This document shows positions 10,505-18,975 of a stretch of 64,000 nucleotides of DNA, piece by piece. Origin of the DNA: Naumannella cuiyingiana (GTDB lineage Bacteria > Actinomycetota > Actinomycetes > Propionibacteriales > Propionibacteriaceae). The stretch covers positions 3,224,001-3,288,000 of the forward strand of contig NZ_JACBZS010000001.1 of assembly GCF_013408305.1 (NCBI RefSeq). The letters are read 5' to 3'. The stretch's first letter is position 1, and each line of letters opens with the position of its first letter. The translations under genes were made by a program, and so were the position numbers. Below the pieces are notes generated by a model, which saw only the letters and a program-made list of their open reading frames with translations, did no database searches and was not told the DNA's origin.

Positions 10505-10960
10505 GTGAGCTCGCCAGCGGTCGTCGATCTGGTCGCGCTGCGCCGGGCGCGCGACCGGATCGACCGGCACTTCGCCCAGCCGCTCGATGTCGACGCGCTC
10601 GCCGCCGGCGCGCACATGTCGCCCGGTCACTTCAGCCGGCTGTTCCGTGCCGCGTACGGCGAGTCGCCCTATGCGTACCTGATCACCCGCCGCGTCGAAC
10701 GGGCGATGGCGCTGCTACGGCGAGGCGATGTCAGCGTGACCGATGCGTGCTTCGCCGTCGGGTTCTCCTCCCTCGGCACGTTCAGTACGCGCTTTCGCGA
10801 GCTGGTCGGCGTACCGCCGAGCGTCTATCGCGCCGCGCCGGACGTGCCGCCCGGGTTGTTGCCGTGCGTGACCCGGCGCGTCACCCGTCCGACGCCGACC
10901 CGCTCGGCCCATGATCAATCGATCAGGAATCGAGAAGCCGCCGCGGCCGCGCCGAACTAG
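10505..10960 (+). CDS. AraC-family transcriptional regulator (HTH-only type)
   Basis: A 151-residue regulator made mostly of the AraC double helix-turn-helix at its N-terminus: RRARDRIDRHFAQPLDVDAL, HMSPGHFSRLFRAAYG, then the second helix VTDACFAVGFSSLGTFSTRF and GVPPSVYR. There is no N-terminal sensor domain; the ~40 C-terminal residues are basic and low-complexity. GTG at 10505 preferred over ATG at 10463. The TAG stop forms part of the TAGCGT box just ahead of the VOC gene. AraC genes of this type are commonly found next to glyoxalase-like genes and likely regulate them. Confidence 0.85.
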   Translation: MSSPAVVDLVALRRARDRIDRHFAQPLDVDALAAGAHMSPGHFSRLFRAAYGESPYAYLITRRVERAMALLRRGDVSVTDACFAVGFSSLGTFSTRFRELVGVPPSVYRAAPDVPPGLLPCVTRRVTRPTPTRSAHDQSIRNREAAAAAPN

Positions 10961-10970
10961 CGTCTCCGGC

Positions 10971-11375
10971 ATGGACATCAGCATTTATTCAAGCTTCCTT
11001 CCGCAGACCGACCCGGACGCCGCGATCGCGTTCTACCGTGACCTGCTCGGCTTCGAGGTACGCGTCGACGTCGGCTGGGAGAACACGCGCTGGATCACGG
11101 TCGGCCCGGCCGATCAGCCCGACACCGCGATCGTTCTGCAGCCGGTGGGACCCGGGCTTCCCGAGGAGGACGCCAAGGCGATCCTCGCGCTCGTCTCCAA
11201 GGGCGCCTGGTTCGCGGTGAATCTCGCCGCGGCCGATGTCGACGCCACCTTCGCCCGGCTCGAGGCCGCCGGCGCCGACGTGGTCCAGGAGCCGGTCGAT
11301 CAGGAGTACGGGGTGCGCGACTGCGCGTTCCGCGACCCGTCGGGGAACCTGGTCCGGATCCAGCAGCGCGCCTGA
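10971..11375 (+). CDS. VOC (glyoxalase/bleomycin-resistance) family protein
   Basis: A 134-residue vicinal-oxygen-chelate fold protein: two beta-alpha-beta-beta-beta modules, with DPDAAIAFYRDLLGFEVR at the start and CAFRDPSGNLVRIQ at the end. It starts SSFLPQTDP and carries a Glu-rich insertion, similar to small extradiol-dioxygenase-like or antibiotic-resistance VOC proteins. It could be a metal-dependent isomerase or a binding protein. TAGCGT (10958-10963) lies 7 nt before the ATG, suggesting a leaderless transcript. It pairs with the AraC regulator upstream. Confidence 0.85.
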   Translation: MDISIYSSFLPQTDPDAAIAFYRDLLGFEVRVDVGWENTRWITVGPADQPDTAIVLQPVGPGLPEEDAKAILALVSKGAWFAVNLAAADVDATFARLEAAGADVVQEPVDQEYGVRDCAFRDPSGNLVRIQQRA

Positions 11376-11422
11376 CCGACCGGATGTTGGTACGCCGTTC
11401 TCACCATGTGAGCCTCGGCGGC

Positions 11423-11434
11423 TAGGGTGACGCC
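11423..11434 (+). promoter_or_regulatory. Putative leaderless promoter of leuB
   Basis: TAGGGT at 11423-11428 ends 6 nt before the leuB ATG at 11435, with no ribosome site between them. Confidence 0.5.
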
Positions 11435-12475
11435 ATGGCGAAGGCGACATTGGCGGTGGTCGGCGGCGACGGCATCGGCCCGGAGGTGACGGCCGAGGCG
11501 GTCAAGGTGATCGAGGCGGTCAGCCCCGGCGCGTTCGACCGGGTGGACTACGACCTGGGCGCGGCGCGCTGGCAGCGTACCGGCGAGGTGCTGCCGGACT
11601 CGGTGCTCGCCGAGCTGGACGCGGCGGACGCGATCCTGCTCGGCGCGGTCGGCGCGGCGCCCGGCGCCACGGACGTGCCGAGCGGGCTGCTCGAGCGCGG
11701 GCTGTTGCTCAAGATCAGGTTCGCATTCGATCACTACGTGAACCTGCGGCCGAGCAGGCTCTATCCCGGCAGCGTGAGCCCGCTCGCCGACCCCGGTGAC
11801 GTCGATTTCGTGGTCATCCGGGAGGGCACCGAGGGGCTGTACTGCGGCAACGGCGGCGTGGTCCGCGAGGGTACGCCGCACGAGATCGGCACCGAGGTGA
11901 GCGTGAACACCGCCTTCGGCGTCGAGCGAGTGGTGCGCGATGCATACGCCCGGGCCGCGGCGCGGCGCGGCAAGCTGACGCTGGTGCACAAGCACAACGT
12001 GCTGGTCAACGCGGGCAAGCTGTGGCGCCGGGTGTTCGAGGAGGTCGGGCAGGAGTTCGGCGGCGTCGAGACCGACTACCTGCACGTCGACGCGGCGACG
12101 ATCTTCCTGGCCACCGATCCGGCGCGCTTCGACGTGATCGTCACCGACAACCTGTTCGGCGACATCATCACCGACCTGGCCGCGGCCGTCACCGGCGGCA
12201 TCGGGCTCGCCGCCAGCGGCAACATCAACCCGGACCGGACCCACCCGTCGATGTTCGAGCCGGTGCACGGCTCCGCGCCCGACATCGCCGGCCAGCAGCT
12301 CGCCGACCCGACCGCCGCGATCCTGTCCGGCGCGCTGCTGCTGGAACACCTCGGCCACGCCGCCGAGGCCGAGCGGGTGAACAAGGCCGTGATCGCCGAC
12401 CTCGCCGCGCGCAAGCCGGGGGAGCGGCGCTCCACCGCGCAGATCGGCGACGCCATCGCCGAGTCCGTCGCCTGA
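11435..12475 (+). CDS. leuB: 3-isopropylmalate dehydrogenase
   Basis: LeuB, 346 residues, oxidises and decarboxylates 3-isopropylmalate to 2-oxoisocaproate with NAD and a divalent metal. In a citramalate route the same enzyme acts on beta-methylmalate to give 2-oxobutanoate. Visible landmarks are [17 protein letters not shown], the substrate Arg loop [30 protein letters not shown], the catalytic Lys in VHKHNVLV, the metal Asp in [17 protein letters not shown], and the NAD loop [13 protein letters not shown]. Length is normal. It converges on ilvE. Confidence 0.96.
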   Translation: MAKATLAVVGGDGIGPEVTAEAVKVIEAVSPGAFDRVDYDLGAARWQRTGEVLPDSVLAELDAADAILLGAVGAAPGATDVPSGLLERGLLLKIRFAFDHYVNLRPSRLYPGSVSPLADPGDVDFVVIREGTEGLYCGNGGVVREGTPHEIGTEVSVNTAFGVERVVRDAYARAAARRGKLTLVHKHNVLVNAGKLWRRVFEEVGQEFGGVETDYLHVDAATIFLATDPARFDVIVTDNLFGDIITDLAAAVTGGIGLAASGNINPDRTHPSMFEPVHGSAPDIAGQQLADPTAAILSGALLLEHLGHAAEAERVNKAVIADLAARKPGERRSTAQIGDAIAESVA

Positions 12476-12498
12476 CCCCGGTCGGACGGGAGCGCTGG

Positions 12499-12536
12499 TC
12501 TCGCGGGCTCCGTCTCGTCTCGCGGGCTTCGTCTCG
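12499..12536 (+). repeat. 19-bp tandem duplication (one mismatch)
   Basis: tctcgcgggctccgtctcg (12499-12517) is followed by the same sequence with one C-to-T change (12518-12536). It fills most of the 62-bp gap between the converging leuB and ilvE genes. Confidence 0.85.
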
Positions 12537-12537
12537 T

Positions 12538-13623
12538 TCAGGCGATCTTGGTCATCCAGCCGTAGCGGTCCTCGGCCCGCCCGTACTGGATGTCGAGCAG
12601 CTCCCGGCGTACCTTCTGCGTCACCTCGCCGACCGCACCGTCGCCGACCGGATACTCGCCGTCGATGTCCTTGAACGCCCCGATCGGCGTGACCACCGCT
12701 GCGGTGCCGCACGCGAAGACCTCGCGGATCGCGCCGTCGGCGATCCCGCGCAGCAGCTCCTCGACCGACACCTTGCGCTCGACGGGGGTGAGCCCCTCGT
12801 CGGTGGCGAGCTTGAGGATCGAGTCGCGCGTGACGCCCTCCAGGATGCTGCCGGTCAGCTCGGGCGTGACCAGCTCGCCGGCGTTGGTGACGAGGTAGAC
12901 GTTCATCCCGCCCAGCTCCTCGACCCACTTGCCCTCGGCGGAGTCGGGGAACAGCACCTGTTCGCAGCCCTGCTCGGCGGCCTCGCTCTGGGCGAGCAGG
13001 CTGGAGGCGTAGTTGCCGCCGCACTTGGCCGCGCCCGTGCCGCCGCGGCCGGCGCGGCTGTAGGACTCGGTGATCCAGATGTTGACCGGCTTCACGCCCT
13101 GGGCGAAGTACGCGCCGGCCGGGCTCGCGATCAGCACGTAGCTGACCCGCTGCGCGGGGCGTACCCCGAGGAACGGCTCGGAGGCGAACATGAACGGGCG
13201 CAGGTACAGGCTGGTCTCCCCGCCCGAGGGCACCCAGTCCGCGTCGGTGCCGACGAGGGTGGTGATGCTGGACAAGAAGTCCTCGGCGGGCAGCTCGGGC
13301 AGCGCCAGCCGGCGGGCCGAGCGCTGCATCCGGGCGGCGTTCTGGTCCGGCCGGAACAGCCAGATCGACCCGTCGTCGTGGCGGTACGCCTTGAGGCCCT
13401 CGAAGATCTCCTGCGCATAGTGCAGCACCGCCGCGGCCGGGTCCAGGCGGATCGGCCCGTAGGGCACCACCGCGGAGTCGTGCCAGCCGTCCGCCGCGGT
13501 CCACGTGGCCACGGCCATGTGATCGGTGAAGTGCTGGCCGAACCCGGGGTTGGCGAGAATCTCCTCGCGCCGGCGCGCGGGCATCGGGTCCGAGGTGGGA
13601 TGCACATCGAAGATCAGGCTCAT
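12538..13623 (-). CDS. ilvE: Branched-chain amino acid aminotransferase
   Basis: IlvE, 361 residues, is a fold-type IV PLP enzyme that transaminates the last keto acids to Val, Leu and Ile with glutamate. Motifs are YGPIRLDPAAAVLHYAQEIFEGLKAY at the N-terminal domain, the PLP-Lys in GAAKCGGNYASSLLAQ, and the C-terminal FACGTAAVVTPIG loop that binds the cofactor phosphate. Length fits the longer BCAT group. TAGGTT lies 6 nt before the ATG (minus strand, 13630-13635), again leaderless-looking. Confidence 0.96.
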   Translation of the reverse strand: MSLIFDVHPTSDPMPARRREEILANPGFGQHFTDHMAVATWTAADGWHDSAVVPYGPIRLDPAAAVLHYAQEIFEGLKAYRHDDGSIWLFRPDQNAARMQRSARRLALPELPAEDFLSSITTLVGTDADWVPSGGETSLYLRPFMFASEPFLGVRPAQRVSYVLIASPAGAYFAQGVKPVNIWITESYSRAGRGGTGAAKCGGNYASSLLAQSEAAEQGCEQVLFPDSAEGKWVEELGGMNVYLVTNAGELVTPELTGSILEGVTRDSILKLATDEGLTPVERKVSVEELLRGIADGAIREVFACGTAAVVTPIGAFKDIDGEYPVGDGAVGEVTQKVRRELLDIQYGRAEDRYGWMTKIA

Positions 13624-13705
13624 GGGGGCAACCTATCCGAGCCGCCCCGGCCCGTGGGTCGAGCCCGTCTCGACCGGCCCCGACGGACCGCCCGGCGTCG
13701 GCGGG

Positions 13706-14773
13706 TCAGGCGCGCGAGCGGGCGGCCGCGTCGGTCCCGGAGGAGACCAGCGGCCACACGGCGTCGGTGCCGGCGGCGGCCACGGCGGTGCCGAGCCGGC
13801 GCGACCAGTGCTGCGCCGTGCCGCCCTCGTCGCGCCAGGACCACAGCCGGCGGCTGAGCTGGCCGAGCTCGTACTCCTTGGTCATCCCGATCGCGCCGTG
13901 CGCCTGGTGGCTGTGCGCGCTGGAGATGGTGGCCGCCTGGCTCGCGACGATCTTGGCCGAGGCCGCGGCCGGCAGGTCGAGCTCCTCGCGCTCGCCGTGG
14001 GCGGCAGCCTCGACGGCCATCGTCGCCAGGCTGGTCTGCTCGGCGGTCTTCACGACGTGCCGCTGGACCGCCTGGAAGCGACCGATCGGCCGGCCGAACT
14101 GCACCCGCTCGCCGGTGTAGCGCACGGTCAGTTCCAGCACCCGGGCCAGGGCGCCGGCGATCAGGGCGGCGCGCGCGAACGCCGTGCGCAGGCGTACCTG
14201 CTCCAACCCGTCGGCGTCGATCCGCCACGACTCGACCGGCGCGACACCGTCGAGATCCACCCGGTCGCGGGCCTCGTCGGCGAAGTTGCGCCCCGGGGTG
14301 ATGGCGACGGAGTCGCCTGCCAGCACCGCGACCGACGCCCCGTCGTCGTCGGGAATGATCACCATGATCCGGTCGGCGCTGCGCGCCCACGGCACCCGCT
14401 GCACGGTTCCGCGAAGGGTCTCGTCGGCGGCCACGCTCAGCCCGGGCGCGACCGCGGCGGTCGCGACCTGCGCGTCGAGCTGCTTGCCGGCCCGCGTCGC
14501 CAACCAGCCGGCGATCAGCGCGTGCTCGGCGTAGGGCACCGACGCGCTGGCGCGACCGAGCTCGCCCAGCACGACCGCCGCCTCGGTCAGGGTGCCGCCG
14601 GAGCCGCCCGCGGACTCGGGTACGCCGATGCCGGCGAACCCGGTCTCGCGCAGCACCCGCCACGCGCCCTCGTTCCAGCCGGCGCTCTCGGCCGCGACCA
14701 CATGCTCCGGCGTGGAGGTGTCGCCGAGCATCGCGCGCAGCGCGGAGCGGATCTCGTCGATGTCGTTGCTCAT
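13706..14773 (-). CDS. Acyl-CoA dehydrogenase, partner (beta-like) subunit
   Basis: A 355-residue acyl-CoA dehydrogenase-fold protein. The N-terminal helical domain (GFAGIGVPESAGGSGGTLTEAAVVLGELGRA) and the C-terminal domain (QFGRPIGRFQAVQRHVV, HQAHGAIGMTKEYELGQLSRRLWSWRDEGG) match the smaller member of the two-gene FadE pairs of actinobacteria, whose products form heterotetramers. The middle FAD/substrate domain is weakly conserved. Its ATG overlaps the stop of the other dehydrogenase (ATGA), as expected for paired subunits. Substrate unknown. Confidence 0.85.
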   Translation of the reverse strand: MSNDIDEIRSALRAMLGDTSTPEHVVAAESAGWNEGAWRVLRETGFAGIGVPESAGGSGGTLTEAAVVLGELGRASASVPYAEHALIAGWLATRAGKQLDAQVATAAVAPGLSVAADETLRGTVQRVPWARSADRIMVIIPDDDGASVAVLAGDSVAITPGRNFADEARDRVDLDGVAPVESWRIDADGLEQVRLRTAFARAALIAGALARVLELTVRYTGERVQFGRPIGRFQAVQRHVVKTAEQTSLATMAVEAAAHGEREELDLPAAASAKIVASQAATISSAHSHQAHGAIGMTKEYELGQLSRRLWSWRDEGGTAQHWSRRLGTAVAAAGTDAVWPLVSSGTDAAARSRA

Positions 14774-15903
14774 GCTCGCAGTCCCTTCGACGCGACGGAG
14801 CGGAGGATCTCGGTGGTACCCCCGCGGAGGGTGAACGCCGGCCCGCTGACGATGGCCCTGGCGAGCAGGGTCTCCAGCAGCGTCTCGCCGTCGGGGTCGA
14901 CCTCGCCGTCCACGCCGTCGCGGATCAGCTCGATCACGTCCTGCTCGAACTTCGTGCCGATGTCCTTCACCAGCGCGGATTCGACGGCGGGCGCACCGCC
15001 CGCGTCGATGATCCGCGCGACCGCGAGGGAGAGCTGCCGGACCGTCCAGTAGCGGGCGGTGACCTCGCCGACGATCCGCGCCTGCTGGGCGTCCAGCTCG
15101 TCGCGGTAGGTGTCGACGAAGTACTTCAGCAGCCCGAACGTGCTCATGAACCGGTCCGGCCCGGATCGCTCGTACGCCAGCTCCGAGGTCACCTGCTGCC
15201 AGCCGGAGCCGGGCTCGCCGAGCACCATGTCGTCGGGCACGAAGACGTCGTCGAGGTGCACCTCGTTGAAGTGGTGGGTGCCGTCGAGGAACGGGATCGG
15301 CCGGATCTCGACGTTCTCGTCGTGCAGGTCGACCAGGAGCTGGCTGAGCCCCTGGTGCCGGTCCTCGCCGAGCGGGGAGGTGCGGCACAGCACGGCGAAG
15401 TAGTGGTTGCGGTGGGCGTTGCTGGTCCAGATCTTGGTGCCGTTCAGCAGCCAGCCACCGTCGACCTTCTTGGCGGCGGTACGCACCGAGGACAGGTCGG
15501 AGCCGGAGTCCGGCTCGCTCATGCCGAGCGAGAACCACAACTCGCCCGCGACGATCTTGGGGATGAACCGCCGGCGCTGTTCCTCGGACCCGAAGCGCAG
15601 GATGGTGGGCGCCGATTGCCGGTCCGCGGCGAAGTGCGCGCCGAGCGGGGCGCCGCGCGCGAGCAGTTCCTCGGTCACGATGAACCGGTCGACGGCGGTC
15701 CGGTCGTGGCCGCCGTACTCGCGCGGGATGGCCATCCCGAGCCAGCCGCGCGCGGCGAGCTTCCTGGAGAACTCGGGGTCGTGTCCGGCGGCCATGCCCA
15801 GGCCGGGCACGTGATCATCGGGGAGCTCGGCGTCGAGGAACTCGCGCACGTCGTCGCGCAGTTGTTGCTCGCTCGCGCTGAGCTCGGTCGGGGCGAACTG
15901 CAT
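14770..15903 (-). CDS. Acyl-CoA dehydrogenase, main (alpha-like) subunit
   Basis: A 377-residue flavoenzyme that introduces a 2,3 double bond into an acyl-CoA. It shows GLGMAIPREYGGHDR in the N-terminal domain, the FAD/substrate signature WFSLGMSEPDSGSDLSSVRTAAKKV, WTSNAHRNHYFAVLCR, and the C-terminal RGGTTEILRSVASKGLRA. The SEPDSGSD and TTEI sites indicate FAD binding. It lies second-last in a four-gene operon and overlaps its partner dehydrogenase by 4 bp. Chain-length or ring specificity cannot be read from sequence. Confidence 0.9.
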   Translation of the reverse strand: MQFAPTELSASEQQLRDDVREFLDAELPDDHVPGLGMAAGHDPEFSRKLAARGWLGMAIPREYGGHDRTAVDRFIVTEELLARGAPLGAHFAADRQSAPTILRFGSEEQRRRFIPKIVAGELWFSLGMSEPDSGSDLSSVRTAAKKVDGGWLLNGTKIWTSNAHRNHYFAVLCRTSPLGEDRHQGLSQLLVDLHDENVEIRPIPFLDGTHHFNEVHLDDVFVPDDMVLGEPGSGWQQVTSELAYERSGPDRFMSTFGLLKYFVDTYRDELDAQQARIVGEVTARYWTVRQLSLAVARIIDAGGAPAVESALVKDIGTKFEQDVIELIRDGVDGEVDPDGETLLETLLARAIVSGPAFTLRGGTTEILRSVASKGLRA

Positions 15904-15931
15904 CGGGGGAGACTCCTTCTCGGGTGGCGGG

Positions 15932-16669
15932 TCAGTAGCTGTTGCGGCGGTACTGCGACCACATCTGGATCGCCCGCTCGAACTGCAGGGCGGCGTCCCA
16001 GTCGAGCGCATCGTTGGCGGTCTCGACCCGGAACGAACGGGTCGCCTCGCGCGACAGCTCGGGATCCTTCGCCGGCCGGGCCGCGAGCTCCATCGCCCGC
16101 TGCTCGACCAGCTCGTCGTCGACGGCTTGCCAGGCGAGGCCGATCTCGGCGGCCCGGGCACCGTCGATCTCCTCCTGGAACAGGCCCATCGCCGCAGTCG
16201 CCTCCCGGCCCGCGGCGCGGTGGGAGATGGTGAAGTAGCCGCCACCGGGGTGCAGGTTGATCTTGAGGAAACCGGAGATCAGGCGGGCGTTCGTCGCGAC
16301 GATGCGCAGATCGGTGGCGAGCACGAGGTTCATCCCGGCGCCGACGGCGGCGCCGCGGACGGCCGCGATCGTCGGGACCAACAGATCACCGACGCGCCGG
16401 AAACCGCCGTAGACGGCACCGGTGTCCTTGTAGGTCTTGTCCTCCAGTTGGACGCGGTTGGGGTCCCAGGCCCGTCGGTCCGCGCCCGAGGAGAACGTGC
16501 CGTTCGCGCCGCGGATCACGGCGGCGCCGATCGAGGCGTCGGCGTCGATCTCGTCGCAGACGTTCTGCAACTGCCGGCCCATGTCCGCGGTGAGCGCGTT
16601 CTTCACGTCGGGGGAGTTGACGGTGATCAGCGCGATGCCGTCGGTCTTGTCCAGGTCGATCTGTCCCAT
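15932..16669 (-). CDS. Crotonase-fold (enoyl-CoA hydratase/isomerase family) protein lacking both usual catalytic Glu
   Basis: A 245-residue crotonase-superfamily protein. The fold is clear: ALITVNSPDVKNALTADM, the oxyanion-hole segments GTFSSGADRRA and AAVRGAAVGAGMNLVLATDLRI, then HPGGGYFTISHRAAGREA. By eye-alignment with enoyl-CoA hydratase, the two catalytic glutamates (in PExxLGxxPG and AxEMxLTG) fall on Phe/Leu (SGFLKINLHPG) and Ala (ATAAMGLFQ). It may therefore not be a hydratase; other crotonase chemistry or a non-catalytic role is possible. It lies between the CoA ligase and the dehydrogenases. Confidence 0.85.
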   Translation of the reverse strand: MGQIDLDKTDGIALITVNSPDVKNALTADMGRQLQNVCDEIDADASIGAAVIRGANGTFSSGADRRAWDPNRVQLEDKTYKDTGAVYGGFRRVGDLLVPTIAAVRGAAVGAGMNLVLATDLRIVATNARLISGFLKINLHPGGGYFTISHRAAGREATAAMGLFQEEIDGARAAEIGLAWQAVDDELVEQRAMELAARPAKDPELSREATRSFRVETANDALDWDAALQFERAIQMWSQYRRNSY

Positions 16670-16702
16670 GGCTGCCCTCTCGGTTGGCTGTCCGCTCGGT
16701 GG

Positions 16703-18838
16703 TCAGGAGTCACGCTCGTCGGGCGCGGGCGCGGTGTGCACGAGCACGTCGGCCGCCGTCGCGCCCTCGCCCGCCGCATGCACGATGAGCGGGTTGATCT
16801 CGAACTCGAACCGGTGCCCGCTCGCCGCGGCGGCCATCCTGCTCACGGCGCTGACCGCGTGCGTCACGGCGGCGACGTCGGCCGGCGGCCGGCCCCGGAA
16901 ACCGTCCAGCAGCGGCCAGGACTTCAGGCGGCGGAGCAGGTCGGTCGCCTGCGCGGCGTCGATCGGCGCCGCGGTCGCCGCCACGTCGGCCAATACCTCG
17001 GTCGCGGTGCCGCCGAGGCCGACGGACACGATCGCCGGATAGCCGTCGCCGCTGGAGGTCGCGCCGACGATCAGCTCGAGTCCCGGGCGCGCCATCGGCT
17101 CGATGTCGACGCCGGCGAAGTCGGTGATCCCGTGCTGGTCAGCGATCGCGGCCAGCTCGGCGAACACGGTCTCGGCCTGCTCGGGGGCGACGTCGAGGCG
17201 TACGCCGCCGATGTCGGACTTGTGCGTCAGGCTCGGCGCGTTGATCTTCATCGCGAACGGGCCCGGCCGGCCGGAAACGATCGCGGCGACGTCGGCACCC
17301 CGTGCGGCCAACACCGGGCTCGCCCGGTCGACCGCGAGCGCGGAGAAGATCTTGTCCAGCCGGTCCGGGGTGTCGGCCAGCAGCGCGGCGGCCGCCTCGG
17401 GGTCGTCGGCGACATCGGCGACGGCGCGGGTCGGGCCGGGCACGACGCGCGCGAGGGTACGCGCCAGGTCGCCGACGGAGGCGAAGACCGGGATCCCGGC
17501 CTCGCGGAGCACCGCCCGAGCGTCCGCGGTCTGCTCGCGGCTGGCCAACCAGACGATCCACAGCGGTTTGTCGAGGCCGTCGCGGGCGAGTGCGGCGAGC
17601 ATCTGCGCGACGTCCAGCGCGCGCTGGCCGATCACCATGGTCAGGATGAACGCGACGCTGTCGACTGCCTCGTCCGCGGCGGTGAGCCGGCAGATCTCGG
17701 CGAGATCCTGCATGGCGGTCGGCGTACTGAACGCCTGCGCGGTGATGTCGACCGGGTTGGCGACCGCCCCGAACGCCGGCACCAGTGCCGCGAGCTGCGT
17801 GGTCGTCCCCTCGCCCAGCGGCGGCACCTCGAGGCCGTTGTCCTCGGCGTGGTCGGTGAGCAGGATGCCCGCGCCACCGGAGGCCGTGATGACGCCGAGG
17901 CGACTGCCGCGCAGCGGCGCCGGGGCGGCCAGCGCCGCGCCGACGCTGAGCAGTTCGTTGACGTCGCCGACCAGGATCACGCCGTAGCGTTCGGCCGCCG
18001 CGACCAGCGCAAGGTCGTCGCCGAGCATCGCGCCGGTGTGCGAGGCGGCGGCCAGCTTGCCGGTGCTGGATCGCCCCGAGCGCAACAGCACCAGCCGCTT
18101 GCCCGCCTGCGCGGCGCGGCGGGCGAGGCGGACGAAGCGCGCCCCGTCGGCGATTCCCTCGGCATACATCAGCACGACCTTGATCTGGTCGTCGGTGATC
18201 ATCGCCTCCGCGACCTCGACCAGGTCGAGGTTCGCCTGGTTCCCGGTCGAGGCCCAGGCGGTCAGGCTCAACCCCATCTCGGCGGCGAGGTCGAGCATCG
18301 AGCCGCCGACGGCACCGCTCTGGCCGACATAGGCGACGCCGCTGGTGCCGTGCATCTCGCGATCGGCCGCATTGGTGAAGGTGCCGAAGAACTGGTTGCG
18401 CACGTGGATCAGGCCCTGGCAGTTCGGGCCCACGATGCGTACGCCGGTGCGCCGCGCGATCGCGTCGAGCTCGGCCTGCATCCGCCGCCCCTCCTCGCCG
18501 ACCTCGGCGAAACCCGAGGCGAAGACGACGACGACCCGCGCGCCGACGGCGGCCGCCTCCTGCACGATCTGCGCGGTCTGCGCGGCGGGGACGAGCGACA
18601 AGACGGTGTCGACCCCGTCGGGGATCGAGGCCAGGTCGGGGAAGCAGGGGATGCCGTCGATCTCGTCGTAGCGTGGGTTCACCGGGTGGATGCGCCCGGC
18701 GAACCGGTGCTGGCGCAGGAAGCGCAGGGGGCGGGCGGTGACGCCGACGCCGCGGCCCGAGGCCCCGACGATCGCCACCGATTCGGGGCGGAACAGCGCG
18801 CGGTAGAGCGAGGCCGGTTCATCATCATTGAGTGACAT
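16703..18838 (-). CDS. ADP-forming acyl-CoA synthetase (acetate-CoA ligase family)
   Basis: A 711-residue fusion of the alpha and beta parts of NDP-forming acyl-CoA synthetases. It has an N-terminal CoA-binding domain (VAIVGASGRGVGVTARPL), succinyl-CoA-ligase-like domains with the catalytic His in AAASHTGAML, and a C-terminal ATP-grasp region (GPFAMKINAPSLTHKSDIGGV, then DIEPMARPGLELIVG). It activates a carboxylic acid to its CoA thioester. The ATG at 18838 is chosen over a TTG 9 nt upstream. First gene of the acyl-CoA operon and divergent from the TetR gene; substrate unknown. Confidence 0.9.
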   Translation of the reverse strand: MSLNDDEPASLYRALFRPESVAIVGASGRGVGVTARPLRFLRQHRFAGRIHPVNPRYDEIDGIPCFPDLASIPDGVDTVLSLVPAAQTAQIVQEAAAVGARVVVVFASGFAEVGEEGRRMQAELDAIARRTGVRIVGPNCQGLIHVRNQFFGTFTNAADREMHGTSGVAYVGQSGAVGGSMLDLAAEMGLSLTAWASTGNQANLDLVEVAEAMITDDQIKVVLMYAEGIADGARFVRLARRAAQAGKRLVLLRSGRSSTGKLAAASHTGAMLGDDLALVAAAERYGVILVGDVNELLSVGAALAAPAPLRGSRLGVITASGGAGILLTDHAEDNGLEVPPLGEGTTTQLAALVPAFGAVANPVDITAQAFSTPTAMQDLAEICRLTAADEAVDSVAFILTMVIGQRALDVAQMLAALARDGLDKPLWIVWLASREQTADARAVLREAGIPVFASVGDLARTLARVVPGPTRAVADVADDPEAAAALLADTPDRLDKIFSALAVDRASPVLAARGADVAAIVSGRPGPFAMKINAPSLTHKSDIGGVRLDVAPEQAETVFAELAAIADQHGITDFAGVDIEPMARPGLELIVGATSSGDGYPAIVSVGLGGTATEVLADVAATAAPIDAAQATDLLRRLKSWPLLDGFRGRPPADVAAVTHAVSAVSRMAAAASGHRFEFEINPLIVHAAGEGATAADVLVHTAPAPDERDS

Positions 18839-18857
18839 CGCAGCCAACCTCGGCTAG

Positions 18858-18877
18858 AACTGACGTGCGTGTCAATA
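18858..18877. promoter_or_regulatory. Candidate TetR operator
   Basis: TGAC (18861-18864) and GTCA (18871-18874), separated by 6 bp, form an imperfect inverted repeat in the 137-bp divergent gap, close to the CoA-ligase start. It is the best palindrome I see there and a plausible site for the TetR protein. Confidence 0.35.
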
Positions 18878-18975
18878 CTGCCGTTCCATCGCCCGTCGCC
18901 GGCCCCGCTCGGCTCGGATCGGACCAGCTCGGAGCGGCTCGGCTCGGCAGCGCACGGCAGAGGGAGGGGGTGCCG

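Noticed and set aside
13526-15052. A 508-codon plus-strand frame over the acyl-CoA dehydrogenases
   Set aside because: Low-complexity shadow of the two dehydrogenase genes, which carry clear family motifs.
16127-18835. A 902-codon plus-strand frame over the CoA ligase and crotonase genes
   Set aside because: Antisense to two recognisable conserved proteins, with no known domain or ribosome site.
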